Below are positions 1 to 8,557 of a stretch of DNA of 64,000 nucleotides, piece by piece; position 1 is the first letter of the stretch, and every line of letters starts with the position of its first letter. The DNA lies in NCBI GenBank assembly GCA_947500845.1, contig CANMTP010000010.1:1-64000 (forward strand), given 5' to 3'. The position numbers and the translations under genes were made by a program. The stretch is from an uncultured Aquimarina sp. (GTDB lineage Bacteria; Bacteroidota; Bacteroidia; Flavobacteriales; Flavobacteriaceae). The notes under the pieces were generated by a model, which saw only the letters and a program-made list of their open reading frames with translations, made no database searches and had not been told where the DNA came from.

Positions 1-156
1 GTTAGATACTTAAATATACTAATTCTCTGCTTTTTCTACAATAAATTATTAAAGTTTCTTATCCCGAACTCACGTTATTTAACAACTTACTTAAAACTGT
101 ATTACTTTTTAACAAATTTTGAATTGATAACGCTTTTTACTTTTATGAAAATAAAT

Positions 157-176
157 AAATCCCTAATTAGGGATTT
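157..176 (-). terminator. Probable terminator of clpS
   Basis: A perfect 20-bp palindrome (arm AAATCCCTAA) lies 24 bases past the clpS stop. On the minus strand it is followed by a T-rich stretch (TTATTTATTTT). This fits an intrinsic terminator closing the prmA-clpS unit. The 156 bases to its left hold no gene that I can see. Confidence 0.6.
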
Positions 177-200
177 ACATACTCTATAGATAATAAGCTC

Positions 201-476
201 TTATACAATTTCGGCACTAAGACCAGCCTGGAGTAATTTGGAACAACGAGGAACTAGCTCTTCATAGCTACCAGTTTTAACGGTACACTTACCTTTATAA
301 TGAACTAGTAAAGCGCATTGTTCTGCCTGTAAAGGGGTATGTTCACAACTATGAATTAAAGTCTCTATCACGTGATCAAAGGTGTTCACATCATCGTTAT
401 ATAATACAATCTCATTGTTACATTGATCTACGGATTTCTCAAGAACTTCTTCTAATACTTTTTCTTGTGTACTCAT
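201..476 (-). CDS. clpS: ATP-dependent Clp protease adaptor ClpS
   Basis: ClpS binds the N-domain of ClpA/ClpC and delivers N-degron substrates to the ClpP protease in the cytosol. The 91-residue product has the expected acidic, flexible N-terminus followed by the core motif NDDVNTFDHVI, which forms the N-degron pocket, and the later HYKGKC segment. A longer open frame exists, but the ATG at 476 gives the usual ClpS length and a normal MSTQEK start. It is the last gene of a minus-strand group, 56 bases after prmA, and a palindromic terminator follows it. Confidence 0.93.
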   Translation of the reverse strand: MSTQEKVLEEVLEKSVDQCNNEIVLYNDDVNTFDHVIETLIHSCEHTPLQAEQCALLVHYKGKCTVKTGSYEELVPRCSKLLQAGLSAEIV

Positions 477-532
477 GTCGAGAATTCTTTTATACAAATA
501 TAATAACTTAAGCTATTAAATTACCAATAGAC

Positions 533-1375
533 TTATAATTTTAACTCATAACAAGCTGCTATCCAATCATTTCTAATAAAATGATTCGTATAATCCAAAC
601 CATATTTCACACATTCCCTTGTGATCATTTCGAGATCCTTTTGATAAAAGCCGCTTAAAAGCAACTTACCTTTAGCATGTAAAGACTTAGCATAAGATTG
701 AATATCTTTAAGCAATATATTACGATTAATATTCGCAATGACTATGTCATAACTTCTTCCAGCCAAAAGAGAAACATCTCCTTGATAAGCAGTTATATGA
801 TGACAAGCATTACGCTCTATATTTTCGATAGTATTCAAATAACACCAGTTATCGATATCAATTGCATCTATCGGCCCTGCTCCTCTCATTTCTGATAAAA
901 TTGCTAACACACCAGTACCGCAGCCCATATCAAGCACCTTTTTCTCTTTAAGATCTATATTTAACAGGTGTTGAATCATCATATGCGTAGTTTCATGATG
1001 ACCTGTACCAAATGACATTTTCGGTTCTATAACAATATCGTATTGAGTATTTGGTTTTTCATGAAAAGGAGCTCTAATGCTACAACGATCATCAACTATA
1101 ATCGCATTAAAATTTTTCTCCCATTCGAGATTCCAATTCACCTGCTCTATTTCTTTAGAGGTATAATTTATAGTGAATTCATGAGAATTCAATACATGAA
1201 TATCATCAAATAAATTCTCATTCCAATCTTCTTTCTTGATATATGCATGAACACCGTCTTCGGTTTCGACAAAACTCTCAAAACCGACATATCCCAATTC
1301 TGCAATTAGGATTTCGGTTGCAGGTTGAAGTGGCGAAACTTTAAAATAATATCCAAGGTATATAGAGTTTGACAT
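533..1375 (-). CDS. prmA: Ribosomal protein L11 methyltransferase PrmA
   Basis: This SAM-dependent enzyme methylates ribosomal protein L11 on lysines and its N-terminus. The 280-residue product has an N-terminal substrate-recognition part and a C-terminal Rossmann methyltransferase fold. It shows the PrmA-specific MSFGTGHHETT loop, the SAM-binding motif VLDMGCGTGVLAIL and the catalytic-region motif ANINRN. The frame is open upstream to 1426, but that part overlaps the tpiA terminator; the ATG at 1375 (MSNSIYLGYYF) is the natural start. It lies between tpiA and clpS. Confidence 0.93.
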   Translation of the reverse strand: MSNSIYLGYYFKVSPLQPATEILIAELGYVGFESFVETEDGVHAYIKKEDWNENLFDDIHVLNSHEFTINYTSKEIEQVNWNLEWEKNFNAIIVDDRCSIRAPFHEKPNTQYDIVIEPKMSFGTGHHETTHMMIQHLLNIDLKEKKVLDMGCGTGVLAILSEMRGAGPIDAIDIDNWCYLNTIENIERNACHHITAYQGDVSLLAGRSYDIVIANINRNILLKDIQSYAKSLHAKGKLLLSGFYQKDLEMITRECVKYGLDYTNHFIRNDWIAACYELKL

Positions 1376-1417
1376 AGTTATTTTTATTGCGGTGCAAAGG
1401 TAACCTTTATTACAAAT

Positions 1418-1447
1418 AAAAAACATTCTATCGTAGGATAGAATGCT
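1418..1447 (-). terminator. Intrinsic terminator after tpiA
   Basis: On the minus strand the stem CATTCTATC / GATAGAATG with a CTAC loop is followed by TTTTTTATT. It sits just past the tpiA stop at 1476 and before the prmA start, so tpiA messages probably end here at least in part and prmA-clpS may have its own promoter. Confidence 0.75.
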
Positions 1448-1475
1448 TTTTATATTACTTATGTTTTTTTATTTA

Positions 1476-2228
1476 TCAGATAGCATTTGCAATGGCTGCA
1501 AAACTTTGGGCGTCTAGAGATGCACCACCAATTAATCCTCCATCAACATCGGGTTTTGCAAAAATCTCCTCGGCATTGTTTGGTTTTACACTTCCTCCGT
1601 ACAAAATAGAAACTTCATCTGCAATTTCTTGATTATAAGTTTTACGAATTGTTTCACGAATGAACGCGTGCATTTCCTGAGCTTGCTCTGGGCTCGCCGT
1701 TTCCCCTGTTCCTATTGCCCAAACAGGTTCGTAGGCAAGTACAATATTTTTCCAATCTGCCTCCATAATATGAAACAATCCATTTTTTAACTGGCTCTCT
1801 ACCAAAGAAAAATGAGTATTATCCTTACGATCTTGTAATTCTTCTCCAAAACAAAAAATAACAGTCATATCATGCTTTAAGGCTGTATTTACCTTTTTGG
1901 CCAACAATTCATCATTCTCTCCAAAATACGCTCTTCTCTCACTATGGCCCAAAATTACTGTATCTACACCAATACTTTTCAACATGTCGGCCGAAATCTC
2001 TCCTGTAAACGCTCCACTTTCTGCCTGGTGCATATTTTGAGCAGCTACTTTGATATCTAGTCCCTTCAACTCCTCAAAAGCATAATAAAGATTCGTAAAA
2101 GTAGGAGAAATAATAATCTCTGCTTCAGGTAAATTTTCAAAACTTCTTTTAATTTCGGCAATTAGCTCTCCGGTTTCTGCCAGATCTTTATTCATTTTCC
2201 AGTTTCCGGCTACAATTTTTTTTCTCAT
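1476..2228 (-). CDS. tpiA: Triosephosphate isomerase
   Basis: Interconverts dihydroxyacetone phosphate and glyceraldehyde 3-phosphate in glycolysis and gluconeogenesis. The 250-residue product is full length for a single TIM barrel. It carries the substrate lysine in AGNWKMNK (near residue 12), the catalytic histidine in GHSERR (near 95), the catalytic glutamate with the flexible loop in AYEPVWAIGTG (near 166), and the phosphate-binding LYGGSVKPNN and GGASL segments. It lies 67 bases after the permease gene and is followed by a strong terminator. Confidence 0.97.
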   Translation of the reverse strand: MRKKIVAGNWKMNKDLAETGELIAEIKRSFENLPEAEIIISPTFTNLYYAFEELKGLDIKVAAQNMHQAESGAFTGEISADMLKSIGVDTVILGHSERRAYFGENDELLAKKVNTALKHDMTVIFCFGEELQDRKDNTHFSLVESQLKNGLFHIMEADWKNIVLAYEPVWAIGTGETASPEQAQEMHAFIRETIRKTYNQEIADEVSILYGGSVKPNNAEEIFAKPDVDGGLIGGASLDAQSFAAIANAI

Positions 2229-2295
2229 TAATTTAGTATTTAGATTGTGGTTATAAGTATGGTTACTCTATTAGTAATTAAAAAGGCAAAGTACT

Positions 2296-3369
2296 TTAAA
2301 TTCCTATTCGTGGATCTAGCCATCTATAGATGATATCGACAAATATATTGATAAGTATAAACATTGTTGCTATGACCAAAACCGCACCCATAATTATAGG
2401 CAGATCTAACGTATTCAAGGCATCTACGATTTCTTTGCCCAATCCATTCCATCCAAAAATATACTCTACAAAAACAGCACCAGCAAGCATTGAAGCAAAC
2501 CATCCTGAAATTGCAGTCACCACAGGATTTAGGGAATTTTTCAAAGCATGCTTTCTTATAATTTGATACATGGAAAGTCCTTTGGACTTAGCTGTACGAA
2601 TATAATCTTGATTCATTACTTCTAATAGAGAATTACGCATAAGCTGTGTTACGACTGCCAATGGCCTTATTCCTAAAACTATGGCTGGTAATATCAGGTT
2701 TTTCCATTGAATATAACTTCCCTCTCCAAAATCATCTACTTCATAAAGACTGCCATTCATGTTGAGATTGGTAAATTCATGTAGGACGTAGCCAAACAAC
2801 CATGCAAAAATAATCGAGCTGAAAAAAGAAGGAACACTCATCCCCAATGTGCTTAATAGCTGAATGAGTTTATCAGCCCATTGATCTTTGGTCAAAGCAC
2901 TAATAATACCTAGTAAAATTCCCAAAAATATGGCTATGCATATTGCAGAAACAGCAAGTATGGCAGTATTGGGTAATGTTTCTTCAATCACGTCACTTAC
3001 TTTTTTGCCACTTTTTTGAAAAGAATCACGCAAATATGGGAACTTAATGACTACCGCTACGTTTACAATATTAAAAAATCGACTCGCAACATATTTATTT
3101 TTGTCTAAATATGAAAAATCTTCTGCATTTAAGCTATGAAAAGAGATTGGTGAAAGATCATTTATATAATATCTGTATTGCTTGGAGATTGGTTGATCAA
3201 AGCCGTATTTCTTTCTTACATTATTTAACTGCTCCTCATTTTCGTTTTGTCCCAGCATCATCTGTGCGGGATCTCCAGGAAGTAATGTAAAAAGTAAAAA
3301 AATTACAGTTATCACACCCCATAATGTAAGTAAAGCATAACCTAATTTATTAAAGAGGTACTCTAGCAT
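2296..3369 (-). CDS. OppB/DppB-type ABC transporter permease
   Basis: An inner-membrane permease subunit of the peptide/nickel importer family. The 357-residue product begins with the typical first helix and LLPGDPAQMMLG loop. It has about six membrane segments, and the cytoplasmic EAA loop that docks the ATPase (DYIRTAKSKGLSMYQIIRKH) is intact. Only seven bases separate it from the DoxX-fusion gene upstream, so the two are probably co-transcribed. No ATPase, second permease or binding-protein gene is nearby; partners must be encoded elsewhere. The substrate cannot be told from the sequence. Confidence 0.85.
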   Translation of the reverse strand: MLEYLFNKLGYALLTLWGVITVIFLLFTLLPGDPAQMMLGQNENEEQLNNVRKKYGFDQPISKQYRYYINDLSPISFHSLNAEDFSYLDKNKYVASRFFNIVNVAVVIKFPYLRDSFQKSGKKVSDVIEETLPNTAILAVSAICIAIFLGILLGIISALTKDQWADKLIQLLSTLGMSVPSFFSSIIFAWLFGYVLHEFTNLNMNGSLYEVDDFGEGSYIQWKNLILPAIVLGIRPLAVVTQLMRNSLLEVMNQDYIRTAKSKGLSMYQIIRKHALKNSLNPVVTAISGWFASMLAGAVFVEYIFGWNGLGKEIVDALNTLDLPIIMGAVLVIATMFILINIFVDIIYRWLDPRIGI

Positions 3370-3376
3370 AATACGC

Positions 3377-5038
3377 TTACTTAGATTTTTCTTTTAGCTT
3401 TTCTACCTCTTCAATAGTGTATATTTTATAAGGAACTCCCAAAAAGCGTTCACTATACTCTTCTACAGTTTCTTCAAATCCCAAATTTTGTCTTTTCTCA
3501 TTGACCATTTTAGGGTTTTTTATAGGCCATATTAACCGTATTGAATTTTTACTGTCTGAATTTAATGTGACTCCCTGAGTACCATATAGCTGTTCTTTAC
3601 CTTGTTGCATTAAAAATCGATCTTCCATCATGGCCACATAAACGTTATCTAACTCTTCTCTTTTTCCTGCTTCTTTAATAAGTGGCAGATATTGTTCAAT
3701 TTTATCAGAATGCTGAATGACTAACCAGGCAGCAATACTAGTGTCTTCTCCTACCAAGGATTTACCCGGATAACCGTGCTTCTCAAAAATTTGTTCAATA
3801 AATATGGTATTGGTACTATCTGCCCGTTTTTGTTCTTCCCAGGAAATATCTCCTCTATTTCTTCCTTCCTGATCAATTTTCATAATGCTATCCAATAGGA
3901 CTTTCAATCTCTCGTTAATACGAAGTTTTGAAGGTTCTACTTTTTCCAAAGAAAGTTTTGAGGCATCATTCCAGTGCAGTTTCTCTACTATAGTTCCTTT
4001 TTTAAGTTGTATTATTCCCGGATTAGATCTTAAAATGGTCTTTAACGCAGTTTCATCTGTAGTATAGAAATCGAAACCTAGATTATATTGCTCTTTTACT
4101 TCCATCATTTTTTCTGGTGTCGATGCTGTAAGCCCAATCACATCATATCCCAGAGAAATTGCATTATCGGTTACTTCTTTTATTGCAATTAATCCTTCTG
4201 CTTCACTTTTAGATAGATTATACGTGACTATCGCGATTACATTTTCTCTTCCCAGAAATTCTGAGGTATAATCAACACTGTCTTTCTCGATCGCAAAATC
4301 ATGAATAGGAGGTTCGTAACCTTCTTTTATCGTTTCTGTTTCTACATCTATAAACTTTCCATCTATTTTAGGATAGTCTCCATTAGTGCTTATAATTTTT
4401 TCCTCTCCATCAACATTAAATTTCCAGTGATAGGCGAACTCAGCTTTTGGTGCATCATCGGGAACCTGCATACCCTCCTCTATGTTTGTTCCTATTTTAT
4501 ATGCCCTAAAATCAAAAAGCGGTAGGTGCATCAATACATAGTAGGCGAACCCCAGACAAGCAGTAAAACCAGCAAAAACTATCCATTTGTGCATGGCCAC
4601 CGGATGAATTGGAGTAATAAACTTTCTACCAAAGAATAACACCAATATCAAGGTTAATAAAATTACATCTTTAGTAAAAGATTCCCAAGGCGTTAATGGT
4701 AAGGCATCTCCAAAACAACCACAATCGGTAACTTTATTAAAATATGCTGAATAGAACGTTAAAAAAGTAAAAAATACAATCATTAACAATAATGACCAAA
4801 CGGTAAATTTAGGTAAATAGCCTAGCAGTAATGTAATGCCTAAAATAATTTCAAAAATCACCAAAAAAATGGCAATCAACAGCGCGTACGGAATTAAAAA
4901 TTCCAGGTTAAGTACGCCTTCTCCAAAATACTCTTGTAGTTTATACGAAAAACCAAGGGGGTCATTAAGCTTTATAAATCCTGAAAACAGGAAAAGTGCC
5001 GCCACAAATATTCTTGAGAATGTAACTAGTATTTTCAT
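3377..5038 (-). CDS. DoxX/MauE-like membrane protein fused to a thioredoxin-like domain (BT_3928 type)
   Basis: A 553-residue two-part protein known as a family in Bacteroidota but without an established function. The first ~165 residues contain four membrane helices of DoxX/MauE type (LFLFSGFIKLNDP near the start) and a TDCGCFGD motif at the second loop. A further helix near residue 165 leads to a large soluble region. Around residues 255-370 this looks like a thioredoxin fold of TlpA/peroxiredoxin type but shows no CXXC pair. The last ~180 residues are unassigned. It sits between the DUF1599 gene and the permease gene. Confidence 0.75.
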   Translation of the reverse strand: MKILVTFSRIFVAALFLFSGFIKLNDPLGFSYKLQEYFGEGVLNLEFLIPYALLIAIFLVIFEIILGITLLLGYLPKFTVWSLLLMIVFFTFLTFYSAYFNKVTDCGCFGDALPLTPWESFTKDVILLTLILVLFFGRKFITPIHPVAMHKWIVFAGFTACLGFAYYVLMHLPLFDFRAYKIGTNIEEGMQVPDDAPKAEFAYHWKFNVDGEEKIISTNGDYPKIDGKFIDVETETIKEGYEPPIHDFAIEKDSVDYTSEFLGRENVIAIVTYNLSKSEAEGLIAIKEVTDNAISLGYDVIGLTASTPEKMMEVKEQYNLGFDFYTTDETALKTILRSNPGIIQLKKGTIVEKLHWNDASKLSLEKVEPSKLRINERLKVLLDSIMKIDQEGRNRGDISWEEQKRADSTNTIFIEQIFEKHGYPGKSLVGEDTSIAAWLVIQHSDKIEQYLPLIKEAGKREELDNVYVAMMEDRFLMQQGKEQLYGTQGVTLNSDSKNSIRLIWPIKNPKMVNEKRQNLGFEETVEEYSERFLGVPYKIYTIEEVEKLKEKSK

Positions 5039-5045
5039 CTATTTA

Positions 5046-5086
5046 AAAATTTTTATTTTGTTGTTATCCAAACAAATAAAAATTTT
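5046..5086. repeat. AT-rich inverted repeat upstream of the DoxX-fusion gene
   Basis: Perfect 13-bp arms (AAAATTTTTATTT and its complement) are separated by 15 bases and begin only eight bases upstream of the start codon at 5038. The hairpin would form in the 5' untranslated region. The rest of the 218-base gap (5039-5256) shows nothing else that I recognise. Confidence 0.5.
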
Positions 5087-5256
5087 CTGCTTAGATCAAC
5101 CGCTGTGCTTTCACACAAAAATTTAATTATTTCGATTGGCATGCAAAAAATTAAATTTGTTTATGCTCATTTCATAAATTGATGTTGTATTATAAATTTT
5201 CACAAGATAAGGAGTGTTTGAAGCTAATAATACTGGTTTAACAGCATTTTATACAT

Positions 5257-5805
5257 CTATTTCACATTTGCTTCACCCAAATGTATCATGGCAAATACTG
5301 CATAATTTATCATATCTTGATAATTTGCATCGACACCTTCGCTCACCAAAGTTTTTCCTTTATTATCTTCTATTTGTTTTACACGCAATATTTTCTGAAT
5401 AATTAGATCCGTTAGAGAACTCACCCTCATATCACGCCATGCTTCACCATAATCAAAGTTTTTATTCATCATTAACTCTTTGGTAATAGAAATATGTTTA
5501 TTATACAATTCTTCTGCTTCTCCAGCAGATAAATCAGGCTGATCTGCTATTCCCTTCTCTAATTGTATCAATGCCATAATACTGTAATTAATGATCCCTG
5601 TAAATTCTGAAGCTTCGCCTTCATCTACTTTTCTTACTTCATTTTCCTGGAGGCTTCTTATACGTTGTGCTTTAATAAAAATTTGATCTGTGAGCGATGG
5701 AAGTCTCAAGATTCTCCACGCACTTCCGTAGTCTTTCATTTTTTTAAGAAATAGGTCGCGACATGAGTTAATCACCGCATCATATTGTGCAGAAGTATCT
5801 TGCAT
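5257..5805 (-). CDS. DUF1599 protein with two tandem domain copies
   Basis: A 182-residue protein made of two copies of DUF1599, the domain also called nucleotide-modification-associated domain 1. Each copy has the pattern K-x-(M/N)-x-DYG-x-AWR followed by a SLTD segment and a closing INY helix: DYGSAWRILRLPSLTD at residues ~39-54 and DYGEAWRDMRVSSLTD at ~119-134. The biochemical role is unknown. It is the first gene of the minus-strand group and diverges from folP, with 69 bases between the two starts. Confidence 0.85.
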   Translation of the reverse strand: MQDTSAQYDAVINSCRDLFLKKMKDYGSAWRILRLPSLTDQIFIKAQRIRSLQENEVRKVDEGEASEFTGIINYSIMALIQLEKGIADQPDLSAGEAEELYNKHISITKELMMNKNFDYGEAWRDMRVSSLTDLIIQKILRVKQIEDNKGKTLVSEGVDANYQDMINYAVFAMIHLGEANVK

Positions 5806-5874
5806 AAACTGTTGAATTTTGCGTAAATTTCGCTTTAATATGGGAATTAAAAAAATTGAATATAAAAATAAATA

Positions 5875-6708
5875 ATGACAATTAACTGTAAAGGTTCTCT
5901 TATTGACCTATCAACGCCAAAGGCAATGGGGATTCTTAATGTGACTCCCGATTCCTTTTATGATGGAGGGAGATATAAAGATGAAAATCAAATTCTAATT
6001 CAGGTAGAGACCATGCTTAACGATGGTGCTACTTTTATTGATGTAGGAGCATATTCATCAAGACCAGGGGCTGATCATATTTCGGAAGAAGAAGAAAAAA
6101 GTAGAATTTTACCAATTGTTGAGCTACTGATAAATACATTTCCTGAAATTTTATTATCTATTGACACATTTAGAAGTAAAATTGCACAACATTGTATTAA
6201 TACCGGCGCTTCATTGGTTAATGATATTTCTGCAGGAAACCTAGACAAAAATATGATGACTACTGTGGGAGAATTAAAAGTACCCTATATCATGATGCAC
6301 ATGAGAGGAACTTCACAAACTATGAAATCTTTAAATCACTATGATGATCTAATACACGAAGTGAACATATACTTCGCTGAAAAAGTATCCGAAGCGAGAG
6401 AAAAAGGCATCAACGATATCATTATAGATCCTGGTTTTGGATTTGCAAAAAACATCGCCCAGAATTTTGAGCTTTTAAACAAATTAAATCTTCTGAGCAT
6501 TCACAACCTACCTTTGTTGGCCGGTTTATCAAGAAAATCAATGATTTATAAAACACTGAATATAGAACCAAAAGAAGCATTAAATGGAACTACATCATTA
6601 AATACTATTGCTTTGCTTAATGGAGCTTCTATTTTGAGAGTACACGATGTAAAAGAAGCTATGGAATGTATCAAATTAGTTAACGCCATTAAAGGAATTA
6701 CATCATAA
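5875..6708 (+). CDS. folP: Dihydropteroate synthase
   Basis: Condenses p-aminobenzoate with dihydropterin pyrophosphate in folate synthesis and is the target of sulfonamides. The 277-residue TIM-barrel protein shows the family signatures MGILNVTPDSFYDGG near the start, DVGAYSSRPGA (PABA/sulfonamide loop), DINDISAG-type strand SLVNDISAG, DPGFGFAK and the C-terminal GLSRKSMI. It diverges from the DUF1599 gene and is followed by a tandem intergenic repeat and cdaA. The start ATG gives the normal length. Confidence 0.96.
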   Translation: MTINCKGSLIDLSTPKAMGILNVTPDSFYDGGRYKDENQILIQVETMLNDGATFIDVGAYSSRPGADHISEEEEKSRILPIVELLINTFPEILLSIDTFRSKIAQHCINTGASLVNDISAGNLDKNMMTTVGELKVPYIMMHMRGTSQTMKSLNHYDDLIHEVNIYFAEKVSEAREKGINDIIIDPGFGFAKNIAQNFELLNKLNLLSIHNLPLLAGLSRKSMIYKTLNIEPKEALNGTTSLNTIALLNGASILRVHDVKEAMECIKLVNAIKGITS

Positions 6709-6780
6709 TAAAATATTATTTGGATTTGAACGTTTTTTCACATATTGATTTTCAATGAATACAATTACCAATACATTAGG

Positions 6781-6939
6781 CCCCATTCGGCAACGGGATT
6801 AGTTCAATTAATAGTTTCGAATGCGCTTTTTAAGCTTTTAGAAATAGCATTTTTACGATTTGGATCCCGTTCTACAACGGGATTAGTTCAACTATTAGTT
6901 TTGAATACGCTTTTTAAGCTTTTAGAAACCAAGTTTCAC
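6781..6939 (+). repeat. Two tandem copies of an ~80-bp dispersed intergenic repeat
   Basis: Two near-identical units start near 6781 and 6865 with a pitch of 84 bases. Each contains a CGGGAT-type stem end (in the second copy CCCGTTCTACAACGGG), then TTAGTTCAA, TAGTTTT/CGAAT and GCTTTTTAAGCTTTTAGAAA. Related single copies occur at about 11711-11780 and 29065-29152. The 263-base folP-cdaA gap is mostly made of this repeat. Confidence 0.8.
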
Positions 6940-6971
6940 TAATTTTTCTATTTTTACAAAAACTCCTGACA

Positions 6972-7748
6972 TTGGATTTAATCAACCTAAGAATACTTGA
7001 TGTACTAGATATTGTATTAGTAGCCGTTTTACTATACTACATCTATAAGTTGGTTAAAGGTACAGCCGCCATTAATATCTTCATTGGTATTGTAATGATT
7101 TATTTAGTTTGGAAACTTACCCAGTTTTTGGCTATGGAAATGCTAAGTAGTGTTTTGGGCGAGTTTATTGGTGTTGGAATGTTTGCTCTTATTGTAGTTT
7201 TCCAGCAAGAAATTCGAAAATTTTTGTTGATGATAGGCTCTACCAACTTTGGGAGAAGACGTAAATTCTTAAGACAATTGAAATTTATAAGAGATACGCC
7301 TGAAGATAGCATCAACAATGTAAAAGCAATCATAGATGCATGTATGAACATGGGAAAAACAAATACAGGTGCTTTGATCGTTATTAAACGAAACACATCG
7401 CTGGATTTTGTAAAAACTTCGGGTGACTCTATGGATATCATCGTAAACACCCCTATTCTTGAAAGTGTCTTTTATAAAAATAGTCCGCTTCATGATGGTG
7501 CCGTGATCATAGAAGATAATCATATAGTCGCTACACGTGTAATCTTACCTGTGAGCAATGATAACGATATGCCCTTGCGTTTTGGATTGCGACATAGAGC
7601 TGCCGTAGGAATTACCGAGAAAACTGATGCTCTGGCACTAGTCGTTAGTGAAGAAACCGGTAAACTTTCATATATTAAAAATGGTGAGTTCGTTATTTTT
7701 AAGACACAAGAAGAATTAGAGGAAAAAATAAAAAGGGATTTAGCTTAA
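6972..7748 (+). CDS. cdaA: Diadenylate cyclase CdaA (DacA)
   Basis: Makes cyclic di-AMP from two ATP at the membrane. The 258-residue product has about three N-terminal membrane helices (residues ~8-75), a coiled linker and the DAC domain. The catalytic motifs are present: SPLHDGAVIIE (DGA motif, near residue 174) and LRFGLRHRAAVG (RHR motif, near 206). Translation most likely begins at a TTG codon at 6972, giving MDLINLRILDVLDI, which matches the family N-terminus; no in-frame ATG is nearby. The next gene overlaps it by one base. No CdaR gene is seen. Confidence 0.92.
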   Translation: MDLINLRILDVLDIVLVAVLLYYIYKLVKGTAAINIFIGIVMIYLVWKLTQFLAMEMLSSVLGEFIGVGMFALIVVFQQEIRKFLLMIGSTNFGRRRKFLRQLKFIRDTPEDSINNVKAIIDACMNMGKTNTGALIVIKRNTSLDFVKTSGDSMDIIVNTPILESVFYKNSPLHDGAVIIEDNHIVATRVILPVSNDNDMPLRFGLRHRAAVGITEKTDALALVVSEETGKLSYIKNGEFVIFKTQEELEEKIKRDLA

Positions 7749-8545
7749 TGAATGGTTTAATTACTACTACCCATTGCAAAAATTGCGGACAACAAATAGA
7801 AACTTACAATTTTTGTCCAGATTGTGGAGCCAAAAAAATTACCAAAAGAATTACTTTTAAAAATTTGGTTTCAGATTTTATTGATCGCTTCTTTAACCTT
7901 GATAATTCTTTTATTCGAACTTTTCTACATTTATTCACTCAACCAGAAATGGTAATAGACGGTTATATTCATGGACTAAGAAAACGGTACATTAACGCCT
8001 TTGGATATTTTGCTATTTCTATTACCATTACGGGATTATATGCCTTTATAGTGAAAGATCGTTTATTAGAACTTATCGCCAGTGGAACGGAAACTACTCC
8101 CGATGCACAACTTGAAACTCAATTGATGCTAATAGAAAAGACATATCAACATCAATCCGTACTGAGTTTCTTATTAATACCAGTACTAGCAATTATATCA
8201 AGATTAGTGTTTTTAAATTACAAGAAGTTTAATCTTACCGAACATTTTGTTATTTATCTTTATGCCTATTCTCATATTGTAGGAATTGTTTCCTTAATTT
8301 CAATACCTTCTGTATTTTTAATTGACAATTACTTCATTGTTTCATTTGCTCCATTTCCCATATATGTATCTTATATAGCTTATGTGTTGAAGAGGCTCTA
8401 CGGAATCACCTTAAAGAAGATTCTAATTAAGACATTGTTGTTTTTTGTTATTGGTGGCATCTTTTATATAACAATTATTTTTGTTTCTGTAATTCTTGCG
8501 TTATTGTTCGGGATTCTTGAAATTCCAACCGTTCCAGTAAAGTAG
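7748..8545 (+). CDS. DUF3667 membrane protein with zinc ribbon
   Basis: A 265-residue protein of unknown function. It starts with a short zinc ribbon of two CXXC pairs (CKNCGQ and CPDCGA, residues ~8-28), then has a conserved amphipathic stretch and about five membrane helices from residue ~85 on. The DUF3667 family is common in Bacteroidota. The ATG shares its A with the cdaA stop codon (TAATG), so the two are probably translationally coupled, which suggests but does not prove a link with cyclic di-AMP signalling. It converges on the ABC exporter gene, 12 bases away. Confidence 0.8.
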   Translation: MNGLITTTHCKNCGQQIETYNFCPDCGAKKITKRITFKNLVSDFIDRFFNLDNSFIRTFLHLFTQPEMVIDGYIHGLRKRYINAFGYFAISITITGLYAFIVKDRLLELIASGTETTPDAQLETQLMLIEKTYQHQSVLSFLLIPVLAIISRLVFLNYKKFNLTEHFVIYLYAYSHIVGIVSLISIPSVFLIDNYFIVSFAPFPIYVSYIAYVLKRLYGITLKKILIKTLLFFVIGGIFYITIIFVSVILALLFGILEIPTVPVK

Positions 8546-8557
8546 AAAAGTACTAAT

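Noticed and set aside
6745-6942. Open frame of 65 codons with a repeated peptide (TGLVQL...LFKLLE)
   Set aside because: The repeat arises because the intergenic DNA repeat has an 84-base pitch, a multiple of three. The related copies elsewhere are not coding.
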